Assembly: GCA_963725155.1 (NCBI GenBank)
Contig: CAVRXU010000007.1
Coordinates: 338,313 to 402,312 of the forward strand
Length of the DNA stretch: 64,000 nt
Direction: 5' to 3'
Origin: DATDAH01 sp963725155
GTDB taxonomy: Bacteria; Actinomycetota; Acidimicrobiia; Acidimicrobiales; DATDAH01
Shown here: positions 16,838 to 24,860 of the stretch, in pieces
How positions within the stretch are numbered: position 1 is the first letter of the stretch
Layout: each line of letters starts with the position of its first letter
The notes under the pieces: generated by a model
The model's database searches: none
What the model was told of the DNA's origin: nothing
The model's input: the letters and a program-made list of their open reading frames with translations, nothing else
Made by a program: the position numbers and the translations under genes

Positions 16838-18499
16838 ATGGAGCTGACCGACGATGGAGCGCGACGGCCGGGGCTGACACCCGCCCCGAACGACCCCCGC
16901 AAGCTCCGCGACATGCTGCTGGTGGTCGTCGTCTGTGCCGCCGTCGCCCTGGCCCTCGTGGCCGTCAACGCCGTCGACCACATCTATGCCGCTTTGGCCG
17001 CCAGGGACGCCACCGCCCTTCTCGTCGGCGCGATCCTCATCCCTGTCGGGGTGTCGGTCTTCGCCTTCCGTCGGTTCCAGGCCGCCGAGGAGGTCTGGAA
17101 GGAGACGGCTCGGCTGTCGATGCGGGACCCGCTCACCGGGTTGCCGACCCGTCGCTTCCTGAGCCAGCACTTCCGCGAGGTCGTCCGTCGGGTCCAGCGT
17201 CACGGTGGCCGGGTGGCGGTGTTCTTCTGCGACCTCGACAAGTTCAAGCAGATCAACGACACCTACGGCCACGAGATGGGCGACCGGGTGATGACCAAGG
17301 TGGCCGAGCGGCTGGCCGCCATCATCGAGGACGACGACATCCTCATCCGGTACGGGGGTGACGAGTTCGTCGTGATCAGCCCCAACGCCAGCACCCGCCT
17401 CACCGCCGAGCGGGCTGCCGACCGCCTGATCGAAGCCCTCGAATCGCCCTTCGCCGTCGGCGAGGACAAGATCCAGCTCTCGGTCTGCGTCGGAGTGGCC
17501 CTCACCGAGGAGCACTGCACCGAGCCCGACGACGTCCTGCGGGACGCCGACAAGGCCATGTACAAGGCGAAGGCCGCCGGCGGCGGCCAGGTGGCCATCT
17601 ACGACCGCTCGATGGCCAACCGCATCACGCCGTCGACGGCCGAGCGGCGCCTGCGCATGGCGTTGGCCGAGGAGCAGTTCCGTCTCTACTACCAGCCGGT
17701 GGTGTCGCTGCAGACCCAGCGCATGGTGAAGGTCGAGGCCCTCATCCGCTGGGAGGATCCCGAGCGGGGCATCGTCAGCCCCGGCGAGTTCATCCCCGCG
17801 CTGGAGAACACCGGCCTCATCGTCCCCGTCGGGACCTGGGTGCTGGAGCAGGCCTGTCGCCAGGCCCACGAATGGGCCAGCAACTACCGCCACCAGGCCC
17901 CGCTCATGGTCACGGTGAACGTGTCGGCCCGCCAGTTGTCCCAGGCCGACTTCGGCGAGGTGCTGCGCCGGGTGCTGGGCGAGACCGGGGTCGACCCCGG
18001 GACCATCTGCCTGGAGATCACCGAGGGGGCGGTCCTGGCCGACGTGGAAGCCGCGTGGTCGACGCTCCGCTCGATCAAGGCGCTCGGCGTCTACCTCGCC
18101 CTCGACGACTTCGGCACGGGGTTCTCGTCGCTCAGCTTCCTGCGCCAGTTCCGCCCGGACATCGTCAAGATCGACAAGTCCTTCGTCGACGGCCTCGGCC
18201 AGAGCCGGGAGGACACCACGATCATCGAGCACGTGGTCGGCATGGCGCGCGGCCTCGGCATGGTGACCGTCGCCGAGGGCGTGGAGACGGCCGACCAGGT
18301 GCGCTACCTGCGGGGCCTCGAGTGCAACATGGCCCAAGGCTTCTTCTACAGCAAGCCCCAGCCCCCGTCGGTCATCGACCGGATCCTCGGCCAGCCCCCG
18401 GACGACCGCTGGCGTCGCGACCGGATCGCGGCCCAGGCGGCCCAGGCCCTGCCCGCCCCGGCCGTGACCCCGACCATGCGGACCCCCGCCCCCGCCTGA
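16838..18499 (+). CDS. Membrane GGDEF-EAL cyclic-di-GMP enzyme
   Basis: Predicted dual diguanylate cyclase/phosphodiesterase of 553 residues. Two membrane helices (about residues 25-46 and 56-77) precede a GGDEF domain (DPLTGLPTRRF at ~94, RYGGDEFVVI at ~170) and an EAL domain (KVEALIRWEDP at ~297, DDFGTGFSSLSFLR, KIDKSFVDGLG, TVAEGVET). Both catalytic motifs are canonical, so either activity is possible; the sequence alone does not say which dominates. There is no obvious extracellular sensor between the helices. The start is ATG 16838 with GGAGG at 16826-16830, the clearest Shine-Dalgarno site in this part of the window. It ends in a palindrome shared with the convergent MBL gene. Confidence 0.92.
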   Translation: MELTDDGARRPGLTPAPNDPRKLRDMLLVVVVCAAVALALVAVNAVDHIYAALAARDATALLVGAILIPVGVSVFAFRRFQAAEEVWKETARLSMRDPLTGLPTRRFLSQHFREVVRRVQRHGGRVAVFFCDLDKFKQINDTYGHEMGDRVMTKVAERLAAIIEDDDILIRYGGDEFVVISPNASTRLTAERAADRLIEALESPFAVGEDKIQLSVCVGVALTEEHCTEPDDVLRDADKAMYKAKAAGGGQVAIYDRSMANRITPSTAERRLRMALAEEQFRLYYQPVVSLQTQRMVKVEALIRWEDPERGIVSPGEFIPALENTGLIVPVGTWVLEQACRQAHEWASNYRHQAPLMVTVNVSARQLSQADFGEVLRRVLGETGVDPGTICLEITEGAVLADVEAAWSTLRSIKALGVYLALDDFGTGFSSLSFLRQFRPDIVKIDKSFVDGLGQSREDTTIIEHVVGMARGLGMVTVAEGVETADQVRYLRGLECNMAQGFFYSKPQPPSVIDRILGQPPDDRWRRDRIAAQAAQALPAPAVTPTMRTPAPA

Positions 18500-18507
18500 T
18501 CAGGCGG
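18492..18507. terminator. 16-bp palindrome covering two convergent stop codons
   Basis: CCGCCTGATCAGGCGG is a perfect palindrome. Its centre TGATCA contains the TGA of the GGDEF-EAL gene and the TGA of the convergent MBL gene with no base between them. As RNA it can form a hairpin from either strand, so it may be a compact bidirectional terminator. There is no T-run. Confidence 0.45.
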
Positions 18508-19933
18508 CCCGCGTCGCCTCGGTGTCCTCGTCGGTGGGCACCGCGAAGCCCTCCGACAGCCGCTTGAGCGGCGAGCCCGACCCCCGGAGCATCCCCAAGG
18601 AGCCGACGGCTTCACGGCGACGGCGCCAGACGGCGTCCAGGAAGCGACGCGAGGCCAGGTTCCGCACCGGCAGGTAGCCGATCTCCCAGATCATGAGCAG
18701 GCCCCAGAAGGCGAGGTCCTCGTTCACCCCACCGGGGCGCAGGGCCACCCGGATGCGCATGGAGCCGTGGACGAAGTGGAGGATCCGCTTGTCGATGGCG
18801 TCGGCCAACACCGCCGGGGCGACCCGGATCAAGTTGGCCCGGTCCGCCGGCGGGGTGGCCTGGCGCCAGACCCGACGGCGGCGACCGTCGACCACCCAGT
18901 ACGGCTGCTCGTCGCTGGGGACCTCGAAGACGATCGGGCGCTTCAGCAGCATCCGTAGCGCCGGTCGGGGCACCGCCCGGAGAAACCCCGTGAGATGGTG
19001 CTCGAAGTCCGTGAAGGCGAGGTGCCGTTGGGCTTCATCGGCTGCCGTGGCGGCCAGGGTCGGGGCGATGGCCGCCGCCATCCGGGTCATCCGGGGCAGG
19101 CGGTCGTCCCACCAGCGGGTCCCGCTCACGTCGAAACCGTCCTCGTCGGACCAGGTGTCGCCTGGGCTCATGGCGACGAGCTCGGTGCGCCCCAGGCCGT
19201 CGGCCCGGTCGAAGGCCGCTCGCACCTCGTCGGGCGTGATCATCTCGGCGTTCATGGCCCAGGACTCGGGGTGGAGGAACGCCACCATGTTGGCGAAGGG
19301 CACCGCGAAGCGGGGCCGCAAGGTGCGGGTGGCGTCGATGAACTCGTCGAGGTAGGTCTGGCGCTTCAGAAGGGTCAGGTCCTCGGGGTCCTCGGCCTCG
19401 TACAGGTGGGGGTAGGACTGGGCCCACGAGTGGGTCTTCAGCAGGAACGTCACCGGTCCGAAGTCCTCGGCGATCTGGCGCAGGGCCCGGCCCCGGATCT
19501 TGCAGTCGTTCAGGTCGGCCAGGACGGTGTCCCCGTCGGCCACGACGAACGCGGTGTCGTCGAAGCCGTACTGGTACGAGGCCACCCGCACGCCAGGGGC
19601 CAGCTCCCGGATCTCGCCGTGCGCCAACTCGTTCACGGTCCGGAAACCGAGCTCTCGCACTTCGTCGGCCATCACGTCCACACCGAAGCGGGCGCAGAGG
19701 ACCTCGGCCCCCTTGTCGACCCGGCGCATCGACGGGTAGTGGAAGTGGTCGAAGTGATGGTGCGTCAGGTAGATGACATCGGGTGCGAGGAGCTCGGGGG
19801 TCGGGTCGGCGTCGGCCGGGAAGTGCCACCAGGACCGCCAGTAGCAGGACCCGGTGAGCCAGGGGTCGACCAGGATCGTCGGCCCCGATGTCTCGATGCG
19901 CAGGCAGGCGTGCCCGATGACGGTGAAGCGCAC
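18500..19933 (-). CDS. MBL-fold metallo-hydrolase
   Basis: Predicted zinc-dependent hydrolase of 477 residues. THHHFDHFHYPSM (~56-68) is the HxHxDH metal motif, GDTVLADLNDCK (~132-143) and KTHSWAQSYPH carry later ligands. The N-terminal ~300 residues match UlaG-like/CMP-NeuAc hydroxylase-like beta-lactamase folds. The C-terminal ~180 residues are an unassigned extension (DVSGTRWWDDRLPRM, then a basic WRRRREAVGSLG segment). The GTG start has TAGCCT six bases upstream. No operon partner. Substrate unknown. Confidence 0.75.
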   Translation of the reverse strand: MRFTVIGHACLRIETSGPTILVDPWLTGSCYWRSWWHFPADADPTPELLAPDVIYLTHHHFDHFHYPSMRRVDKGAEVLCARFGVDVMADEVRELGFRTVNELAHGEIRELAPGVRVASYQYGFDDTAFVVADGDTVLADLNDCKIRGRALRQIAEDFGPVTFLLKTHSWAQSYPHLYEAEDPEDLTLLKRQTYLDEFIDATRTLRPRFAVPFANMVAFLHPESWAMNAEMITPDEVRAAFDRADGLGRTELVAMSPGDTWSDEDGFDVSGTRWWDDRLPRMTRMAAAIAPTLAATAADEAQRHLAFTDFEHHLTGFLRAVPRPALRMLLKRPIVFEVPSDEQPYWVVDGRRRRVWRQATPPADRANLIRVAPAVLADAIDKRILHFVHGSMRIRVALRPGGVNEDLAFWGLLMIWEIGYLPVRNLASRRFLDAVWRRRREAVGSLGMLRGSGSPLKRLSEGFAVPTDEDTEATRAA

Positions 19934-19939
19934 CCCGGC

Positions 19940-19945
19940 AGGCTA
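19940..19945 (-). promoter_or_regulatory. -10 box (TAGCCT), leaderless MBL start
   Basis: TAGCCT ends six bases before the GTG at 19933, so transcription should start at the start codon. No Shine-Dalgarno motif is present. Confidence 0.45.
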
Positions 19946-20024
19946 CGGAGCCGAGCCGCGAGGCGAGGCGAACCAGCCGTTCACCGCGCGACGCTTGTCC
20001 GTGTCCGCGGGGTCCCAGGGGCGC

Positions 20025-21053
20025 TCAGGGAGCCACCGGGGCGCCATCGGCGGCGGCCGAGCGGTACAGGGCGTCCACCACACGATGGGCCCGGAGTGCC
20101 TCCCGCACGTCGGGCGAGGCCGGTCGACCGCCCGCCACCGCGGCCAGGAACTCGCCGTCGGGGTTGCCGCCCTCCGGCAACGCCGGGTCGAGGGCGGCCA
20201 GGAGGTCGGCCCCGTCGAGCGCCTGCTCGCCCTGCCCGGTCAGGGTCCAGCGCACGGGCCCGAACCAGTCGCCCTCGACGGTGACGTGGAGCCGCTCACA
20301 GAGGATCTCGACGTGGCGCAGGCTGGGGCGTTCCAGGACGTCGTGCCAGACCGACACCATCGAGCCCACCGCACCGGAGGCGAACGAGAAGCTCGCCGTC
20401 GCCGCGTCCTCGATGCCGTCGATGGCGTGGAACTCCCGGGTCCAGGCACTGACCTTCTCGATCGGTCCCACGAGCCACTCGAGGAGGTCGACGTCGTGGA
20501 TCGAGTGCTCGATCACGGTCCCGGCCCCCGCCTTGGCCGGGTCGGCTCGCCAGTTCGAGCCGTACATGCCCTGGGTGGGGATGTACTGGTCGTCCCGGAG
20601 GACCACCGCCATGACCCGGCCCGCGTCCGGGTCGGCGAGCAGCTGGCGGGCCAGGGTGAACGCCGGGGATCGGCGCAGGACCAGGCCGACCTGGTTCGTG
20701 ACGCCCGAACCCTCGACCAGAGCGCACAGGGCTTCGGCTCGGGCCAGGTCAGGGGCCAGCGGCTTCTCGCAGAACACCGCCTTGCCGGCGGCGACGGCCG
20801 TGGCGACGGCGGCGTGGTGGGCCGAGGTCCAGGTGCAGACGAACACGGCGTCGACCTGGTCGCACAAGCCCTCGACGGTGTCGGCCACCGTGGCGCCGGT
20901 GTCGGCGGCGAAGGCCGCGGCCCGTCGGGGGTCGGCGTCGTGCACCGCCACGATCTCGTTGGGCTGGGCGGACCCGGCCAGCATCATCAGGTGGAAGCGG
21001 GCGATGAAGCCGGTGCCGACGAAGCCGACCCGGACGGGTGGGGCTTCGCTCAC
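20025..21053 (-). CDS. Gfo/Idh/MocA-family NAD(P) oxidoreductase
   Basis: Predicted dehydrogenase of 342 residues acting on a sugar or cyclitol. VRVGFVGTGFIARFHLMML (~7-25) is the Rossmann GxGxxA-type motif, VFCEKPLAPDLARAEAL (~93-109) contains the catalytic-lysine EKP signature, and GSNWRADPAKAGAGTVIEHS and SIHDVDLLEWLVG (~160-185) are the substrate-domain H-D motif. The GTG start overlaps the SDR stop (GTGA), so the two oxidoreductases are co-translated. They may act in sequence on one substrate, for example oxidation at two positions of an inositol or sugar; that is inference. Confidence 0.85.
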   Translation of the reverse strand: MSEAPPVRVGFVGTGFIARFHLMMLAGSAQPNEIVAVHDADPRRAAAFAADTGATVADTVEGLCDQVDAVFVCTWTSAHHAAVATAVAAGKAVFCEKPLAPDLARAEALCALVEGSGVTNQVGLVLRRSPAFTLARQLLADPDAGRVMAVVLRDDQYIPTQGMYGSNWRADPAKAGAGTVIEHSIHDVDLLEWLVGPIEKVSAWTREFHAIDGIEDAATASFSFASGAVGSMVSVWHDVLERPSLRHVEILCERLHVTVEGDWFGPVRWTLTGQGEQALDGADLLAALDPALPEGGNPDGEFLAAVAGGRPASPDVREALRAHRVVDALYRSAAADGAPVAP

Positions 21054-21790
21054 GTGTTCTGGGCCGTCATGCCACCGTCGACGCTGAGCACCGAGCCGTT
21101 GATGAACGAGGCGCCGGGGAGGACCAGCGCCCAGATGGCGTGGGCCACCTCGGTCGGCTCGCCGTAGCGGCCGGCGGGCACCCGGCGCCGGGCGAAGGTG
21201 GCCTTGGCCTCGTCGGGGATGGCCTCGGTCATGCCCGTGCGGATGGGGCCGGGGCAGATGGCGTTCACCGTCACCCCTGAGCGGCCGAGCTCGACGGCCA
21301 GGGCCCGGGTGAGGCCGACCACGCCGTGCTTGCTGGCGGTGTAGGCGGAGATGAACGGTGTGGCGCCGAGGGCCTCGCTGGAGGCCGTGTTGACGATGCG
21401 TCCGTCGCCGTTCCGGCGCAGGTCGTCGACACAGGCCCGGGCCAGCCGGGCCCCTGCGGTCAGGTTGACGGCGAGGGTGGTCTCCCACGCCTCGTCGAAG
21501 TTCGGCCCGTCGATGGCGGCAGGGAGGGACACGCCTGCGTTGTTGACCAGGATGTCGACCGGGCCCAGCTGCTCCCGGACCTCGGCGAGCACCGCGTCCA
21601 CCGCGGCGGGATCGGTGAGGTCGACCGTCCACGCCCCACCACCGTCGGGCACGGGCGGCTCGGCGCGGTCGAGGGCGGCCACCTTGGCCCCGTCCTCGGC
21701 CAACAGGGCGGCCGTGGCCCGTCCGATCCCGCTGGCCGCACCGGTCACCACGGCCACGCGACCCGCGACCGAACGGAGGCCCGCGGACAT
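21050..21790 (-). CDS. Short-chain dehydrogenase/reductase (classical SDR)
   Basis: Predicted NAD(P)-dependent oxidoreductase of 246 residues. VVTGAASGIGRATA (~14-27) is TGxxxGIG, DILVNNAGVSL (~78-88) is NNAG, IVNTASSEAL holds the catalytic Ser and YTASKHG (~148) the Tyr-x-x-x-Lys pair. PGPIRTGM is the usual post-active-site loop. ATG 21790 has TAAGGT six bases upstream. It is separated by only 11 bases from a divergent small membrane gene, so the two promoters overlap. It leads an SDR-Gfo/Idh pair. Confidence 0.9.
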   Translation of the reverse strand: MSAGLRSVAGRVAVVTGAASGIGRATAALLAEDGAKVAALDRAEPPVPDGGGAWTVDLTDPAAVDAVLAEVREQLGPVDILVNNAGVSLPAAIDGPNFDEAWETTLAVNLTAGARLARACVDDLRRNGDGRIVNTASSEALGATPFISAYTASKHGVVGLTRALAVELGRSGVTVNAICPGPIRTGMTEAIPDEAKATFARRRVPAGRYGEPTEVAHAIWALVLPGASFINGSVLSVDGGMTAQNT

Positions 21791-21796
21791 ACTTGG

Positions 21797-21802
21797 ACCT
21801 TA
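21797..21802 (-). promoter_or_regulatory. -10 box (TAAGGT), leaderless SDR start
   Basis: TAAGGT ends six bases before the ATG at 21790. It overlaps the first base of the divergent small gene's ATG (21802), so the two transcription units share promoter DNA. Confidence 0.45.
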
Positions 21803-22059
21803 TGCGCATCGTCTGGGCCATCGTGACGACCGCGTTCTTCCTGATCCCTCTGGCGGTCACCGCCTGGGCCTTTCTCGACGCCGCCCGCCGTCCGTCGTGG
21901 GCCTGGAGCCTGGCCGGCCGCAGCCAGGTCACCTGGATGGCCTGCACCGCCCTCGGCGTGCTCACCGTGATCGGCGGCCTGGTCCTCTCCGGTTACTACC
22001 TGCTGATCGTCCGCCCGCAGATCGCCGCCGCCGAGGACGGAGACTTCCGCCAGCCGTGA
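21802..22059 (+). CDS. Small membrane protein, DUF2516-like
   Basis: An 85-residue protein with two membrane helices (VWAIVTTAFFLIPLAVTAW at 3-21 and an ALGVLTVIGGLVLSGYYLL helix near 52-70). The loop AFLDAARRPSWAWSLAGRSQ and the ending YYLLIVRP match the actinobacterial DUF2516 family, whose role is unknown. The ATG at 21802 is chosen; a TTG nine bases earlier would only add three residues. It is divergent from the SDR gene and convergent with the cyclase gene (8-base gap). Confidence 0.6.
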   Translation: MRIVWAIVTTAFFLIPLAVTAWAFLDAARRPSWAWSLAGRSQVTWMACTALGVLTVIGGLVLSGYYLLIVRPQIAAAEDGDFRQP

Positions 22060-22067
22060 GCCGCTGA

Positions 22068-22721
22068 TCAGCCGACCGTGGCGAAGGCGCGGACGGTGAA
22101 GGTGCCGGCGCCCTCGATCTTGGGGGGAACGGCGGTGAAGGTGAAGCCGTCCTCGGGGAGGGCGTCGAGCGCCGTCAGGTGCTCGATGATGGGGATCTCG
22201 GCGCCGAGCAGCGTGGAGTGGACGGGCCGGGCCTTCTCCCCCGTGCCGTCGATGTTGAGGGAGTCGATGCCGACGCAGGCCACGCCCGCCGCGACCAAGG
22301 CGTCAGCCGAAGCGGCCGACAGGTGGGGGTGGGCCTGGAAGTAGGCGTCGGTTCCCCACGTGGCCGAGTGGTCGGTCCGGACGATCACGGCGTGGCCGCC
22401 GAGACCCTCGAGCTCCTCGTCGGTCAGCTCGACGGTCGTCTGGCCCCGACGGTCGAGGCAGACCGCGGGGACGCCGGCCACCCGCTCCAGGGCCAGGCCG
22501 GTCAGGTCGTGGCCGTCGGCGTAGCGGTGGAACGGCACGTCCAGGTAGGTGCCGGTGTTGGTGCACATCGTCACCAGGCCGATCTGGAAGGTGTTGCCCG
22601 GCCCGTAGACGTCGATGGCCGCCTCGCGGCTGAGGTGGTCCTCCACGATCGGCACCGGCAGCCCCGGGTACGTGACCATCCCCGGGGAGATGACGTGGCT
22701 GAGGTCGATCAGGCGGATCAT
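22068..22721 (-). CDS. Cyclase-family (kynurenine formamidase-like) metal hydrolase
   Basis: Predicted 217-residue amidohydrolase of the PF04199 fold (kynurenine formamidase, isatin hydrolase). LIDLSHVISPGMVTYPGLP (~4-22) is the N-terminal family signature. The metal motif normally reads HxGTHxDxP, but here it is TNTGTYLDVPFHRY (~52-65), so the first two His are replaced by Asn and Tyr while Asp and the FH His remain. GIDSLNID and VHSTLLGAEIPIIEHL are typical of the C-terminal half. The ATG at 22721 is chosen over a longer start at 22772, which would lie inside the hairpin. Metal content and substrate cannot be told from sequence. Confidence 0.75.
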   Translation of the reverse strand: MIRLIDLSHVISPGMVTYPGLPVPIVEDHLSREAAIDVYGPGNTFQIGLVTMCTNTGTYLDVPFHRYADGHDLTGLALERVAGVPAVCLDRRGQTTVELTDEELEGLGGHAVIVRTDHSATWGTDAYFQAHPHLSAASADALVAAGVACVGIDSLNIDGTGEKARPVHSTLLGAEIPIIEHLTALDALPEDGFTFTAVPPKIEGAGTFTVRAFATVG

Positions 22722-22745
22722 CCCCCGATTCTGACCCCGCTCCCC

Positions 22746-22797
22746 CGTTCTGGCCTCCGATCTACCGGCCATGGCCGGTAGATCGGAGGCCAGAACG
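22746..22797. terminator. 52-bp perfect inverted repeat (CGTTCTGG ends)
   Basis: Two 26-base arms are perfectly complementary with no spacer, from CGTTCTGGCCTCCGATC on the left to GATCGGAGGCCAGAACG on the right, centred on CCATGG. It begins 8 bases after the stop of the acyltransferase gene (minus strand) and ends 25 bases before the cyclase start. It should terminate or cap the acyltransferase transcript. It shares its ends with hairpins at 35.1 and 46.8 kb. Confidence 0.8.
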
Positions 22798-22805
22798 AGG
22801 TGAGA

Positions 22806-24848
22806 TCAGAAGACGGGGTGCTCGCCGACCAGCTCGACCTGCTCGAGGGTGAGATCGGCCAGGAGCTCGTTGCCGAACTCGGTCATGTGGACGCCGTCGG
22901 CCAGGCGGACCACCTCGGGCTCGCCGTCGGGGCCGATGACCGACTCGGTGTAGGTGCCTCCCGGCGTGATGACCCGGCCCCAGTCCAGCGTCGGCACCGG
23001 TAGGTGCCGGTACATCCCGTTGAGGCGGCTCACGTGCTCCTCCAGGGGGCCGTAGAACCCGTTGGTCTGGACCGGAGGCGAGAGGACCCAGATGACCTGG
23101 GCCCCGCCCGCCCTCGCCCGTCGGATCAGGTCCCGCACTTCCCGGTCCCAGTTGGGGTACACGGCCTCGCTGTTGGGCAGGACCTCGTGGCCGTCCGGGT
23201 CGACGTAGACCTGGTCGGTGGATTGGGTGTAGTCACAGCAGGCTTCCATGACCACGACGTCGGGATCGAACCGGGTGACCCAGTCGTCGATCTGGCGGGC
23301 CCAGTCACCTTGAGGTTGGAGCGGCCCGGTGCTCGGCCCTCCGGCGTAGCCGGTGGCGATCCCCTGATCGTCGAACACGCCCCGGAACACCTCGTAGGCC
23401 TGGCCCATCACCGAGTCGCCGACGAGCAGCACGCGGTCGACGGTGGGCACCGTGCTGCTGTCGGCGGCGTCAGGGGTGGCCGCCAGGAGCTCCTCGGGGT
23501 CCTGGGGCGGCGGGGAGGCGTCGAGGATCGCACCGAGGCTGTCGTCCTGGCGCTCGTCGGTGCTGGTGCCCAGGGCCACGACGCCGATGACGATGACCAG
23601 GACGGCGGCGGGCGCCACCAGTCGGTACCGGGGCCCGACCAGGACCTGCCGGGTCCGCACCGGCTGCTCGACGAAGCGGAACGAGAGAACGGCCGCACCG
23701 ATGGTCACGGCCAGGCGCAGCCCGAACAGCGGCCAGATGGCCAGCCCGGTCCGCTCGGGGCTGAGCCACAGGTAGATGGGCCAGTGGAGGAGGTAGACGC
23801 CGTAGGAGATGCGGCCCAGCTGACGGAGCGGTTCGGTGGCGACGGCCCGCTGGACCGGCCCCGGCACCAGGAGGACGGCGAGGAGCACGGCCGTGGTCAG
23901 CGCGTAGAACGTGAAGCCGCCCTGGTAGAGCCACGGCGAGATCTGTTCGACGGTCATCCACCAGTAGGTGGTGACCAGGAGCACGACGACGCCCGCCGCC
24001 GTCAGTGCCCGGCGCGGGATGCGGGTCAGCAGGTGCGGGCGGGCGGCCAGGAGCACGGCGAGCAGGGCCCCCACGAGCAGCTCGGCGGCTCTGGTGTCGG
24101 TGCCGTAGTAGACCCGGGCGGGGTCGGTGCCCGGGGTGTACAGGCTCATCATCAGCAGGGTCGAGCCCAGGGTCAGCGCCCCGAGGACCATGAAGACCAG
24201 GCGCCGTGAGCCTCGACCGAAGGCCAGCAGGCCGGCCATGAGCAGTGGGAAGAACAGGTAGTACTGCTCCTCGATGGCCAGCGACCAGAAGTGCTGGACC
24301 GGCGAGGGGGCCGTGAACAGGTCGGCGTAGGACTGGTCGGCCAGGATGAAGCGCCAGTTGGCCACGTAGGCCAGCGCCGCGATCACATCGCCCGGTAGCT
24401 CGGCCAGCTGGTCCGCCGTGGCCACGAACGGCCCGAAGAGGACGACGATGCCGGCCAGGGTCAGCAGCGAGGCGGGCATCAGGCGCCGGAACCGCCGGCT
24501 CCAGAAGCCCGGCAGGGAGACGCGGCTGGTGCGGCTGAACTCGGCCAGCAACAGGGTCGTGATCAGGTAGCCCGAGAGGGTGAAGAAGGTGGAGACCCCG
24601 AGGTAGCCCCCCTTGGCCCAGGTGAACCCGGCGTGGAAGAGGAGCACGCCGGCGACGGCCAGTCCTCGCAGGCCGTCGATGGCCGGCTGGTAGGTGAGCG
24701 CGGCCGAAGGGGGTGGGCTCGTCGCCCCGGGTGCCGGGGGGCGCACGGGGAGGCGCGGCAGTCGGACCCCGGCCCGTCGCCGGGTCCGGAGGTCGATGAG
24801 GACCGGTTCGGTCCGCCGATGCGGGGTGGGGGTGTCGACCACGGCCAC
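22806..24848 (-). CDS. OafA/YrhL-type acyltransferase with C-terminal SGNH domain
   Basis: Predicted membrane O-acyltransferase of 680 residues. After a ~50-residue cytoplasmic tail, the acyltransferase-3 domain begins with AIDGLRGLAVAGVLLFHAGF (~54-73; conserved RGxA and His), with FFTLSGYLITTLLL, FWSRRFRRLMPA and HFWSLAIEEQYYLFFPLL. About ten helices run to ~430. The extracytoplasmic SGNH domain starts near 470 (VGDSVMGQA) and ends with LADGVHMTEFGNEL (Asp-x-x-His). This two-domain design acetylates surface polysaccharides: the membrane part exports the acyl group and the SGNH part transfers it. GTG start; the GT2 gene ends 12 bases upstream, so they form one unit. Confidence 0.92.
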   Translation of the reverse strand: MAVVDTPTPHRRTEPVLIDLRTRRRAGVRLPRLPVRPPAPGATSPPPSAALTYQPAIDGLRGLAVAGVLLFHAGFTWAKGGYLGVSTFFTLSGYLITTLLLAEFSRTSRVSLPGFWSRRFRRLMPASLLTLAGIVVLFGPFVATADQLAELPGDVIAALAYVANWRFILADQSYADLFTAPSPVQHFWSLAIEEQYYLFFPLLMAGLLAFGRGSRRLVFMVLGALTLGSTLLMMSLYTPGTDPARVYYGTDTRAAELLVGALLAVLLAARPHLLTRIPRRALTAAGVVVLLVTTYWWMTVEQISPWLYQGGFTFYALTTAVLLAVLLVPGPVQRAVATEPLRQLGRISYGVYLLHWPIYLWLSPERTGLAIWPLFGLRLAVTIGAAVLSFRFVEQPVRTRQVLVGPRYRLVAPAAVLVIVIGVVALGTSTDERQDDSLGAILDASPPPQDPEELLAATPDAADSSTVPTVDRVLLVGDSVMGQAYEVFRGVFDDQGIATGYAGGPSTGPLQPQGDWARQIDDWVTRFDPDVVVMEACCDYTQSTDQVYVDPDGHEVLPNSEAVYPNWDREVRDLIRRARAGGAQVIWVLSPPVQTNGFYGPLEEHVSRLNGMYRHLPVPTLDWGRVITPGGTYTESVIGPDGEPEVVRLADGVHMTEFGNELLADLTLEQVELVGEHPVF

Positions 24849-24860
24849 GGGAGCGACAAC

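Noticed and set aside
16421..16838. A longer N-terminus for the GGDEF-EAL protein.
   Set aside because: The extension lies inside the alpha/beta hydrolase gene in another frame, and GGAGG at 16826-16830 marks ATG 16838.
20025..21965. A single fused SDR-oxidoreductase protein.
   Set aside because: The long frame reads through the SDR gene in a different frame. The GTGA overlap at 21050-21053 shows two coupled genes.
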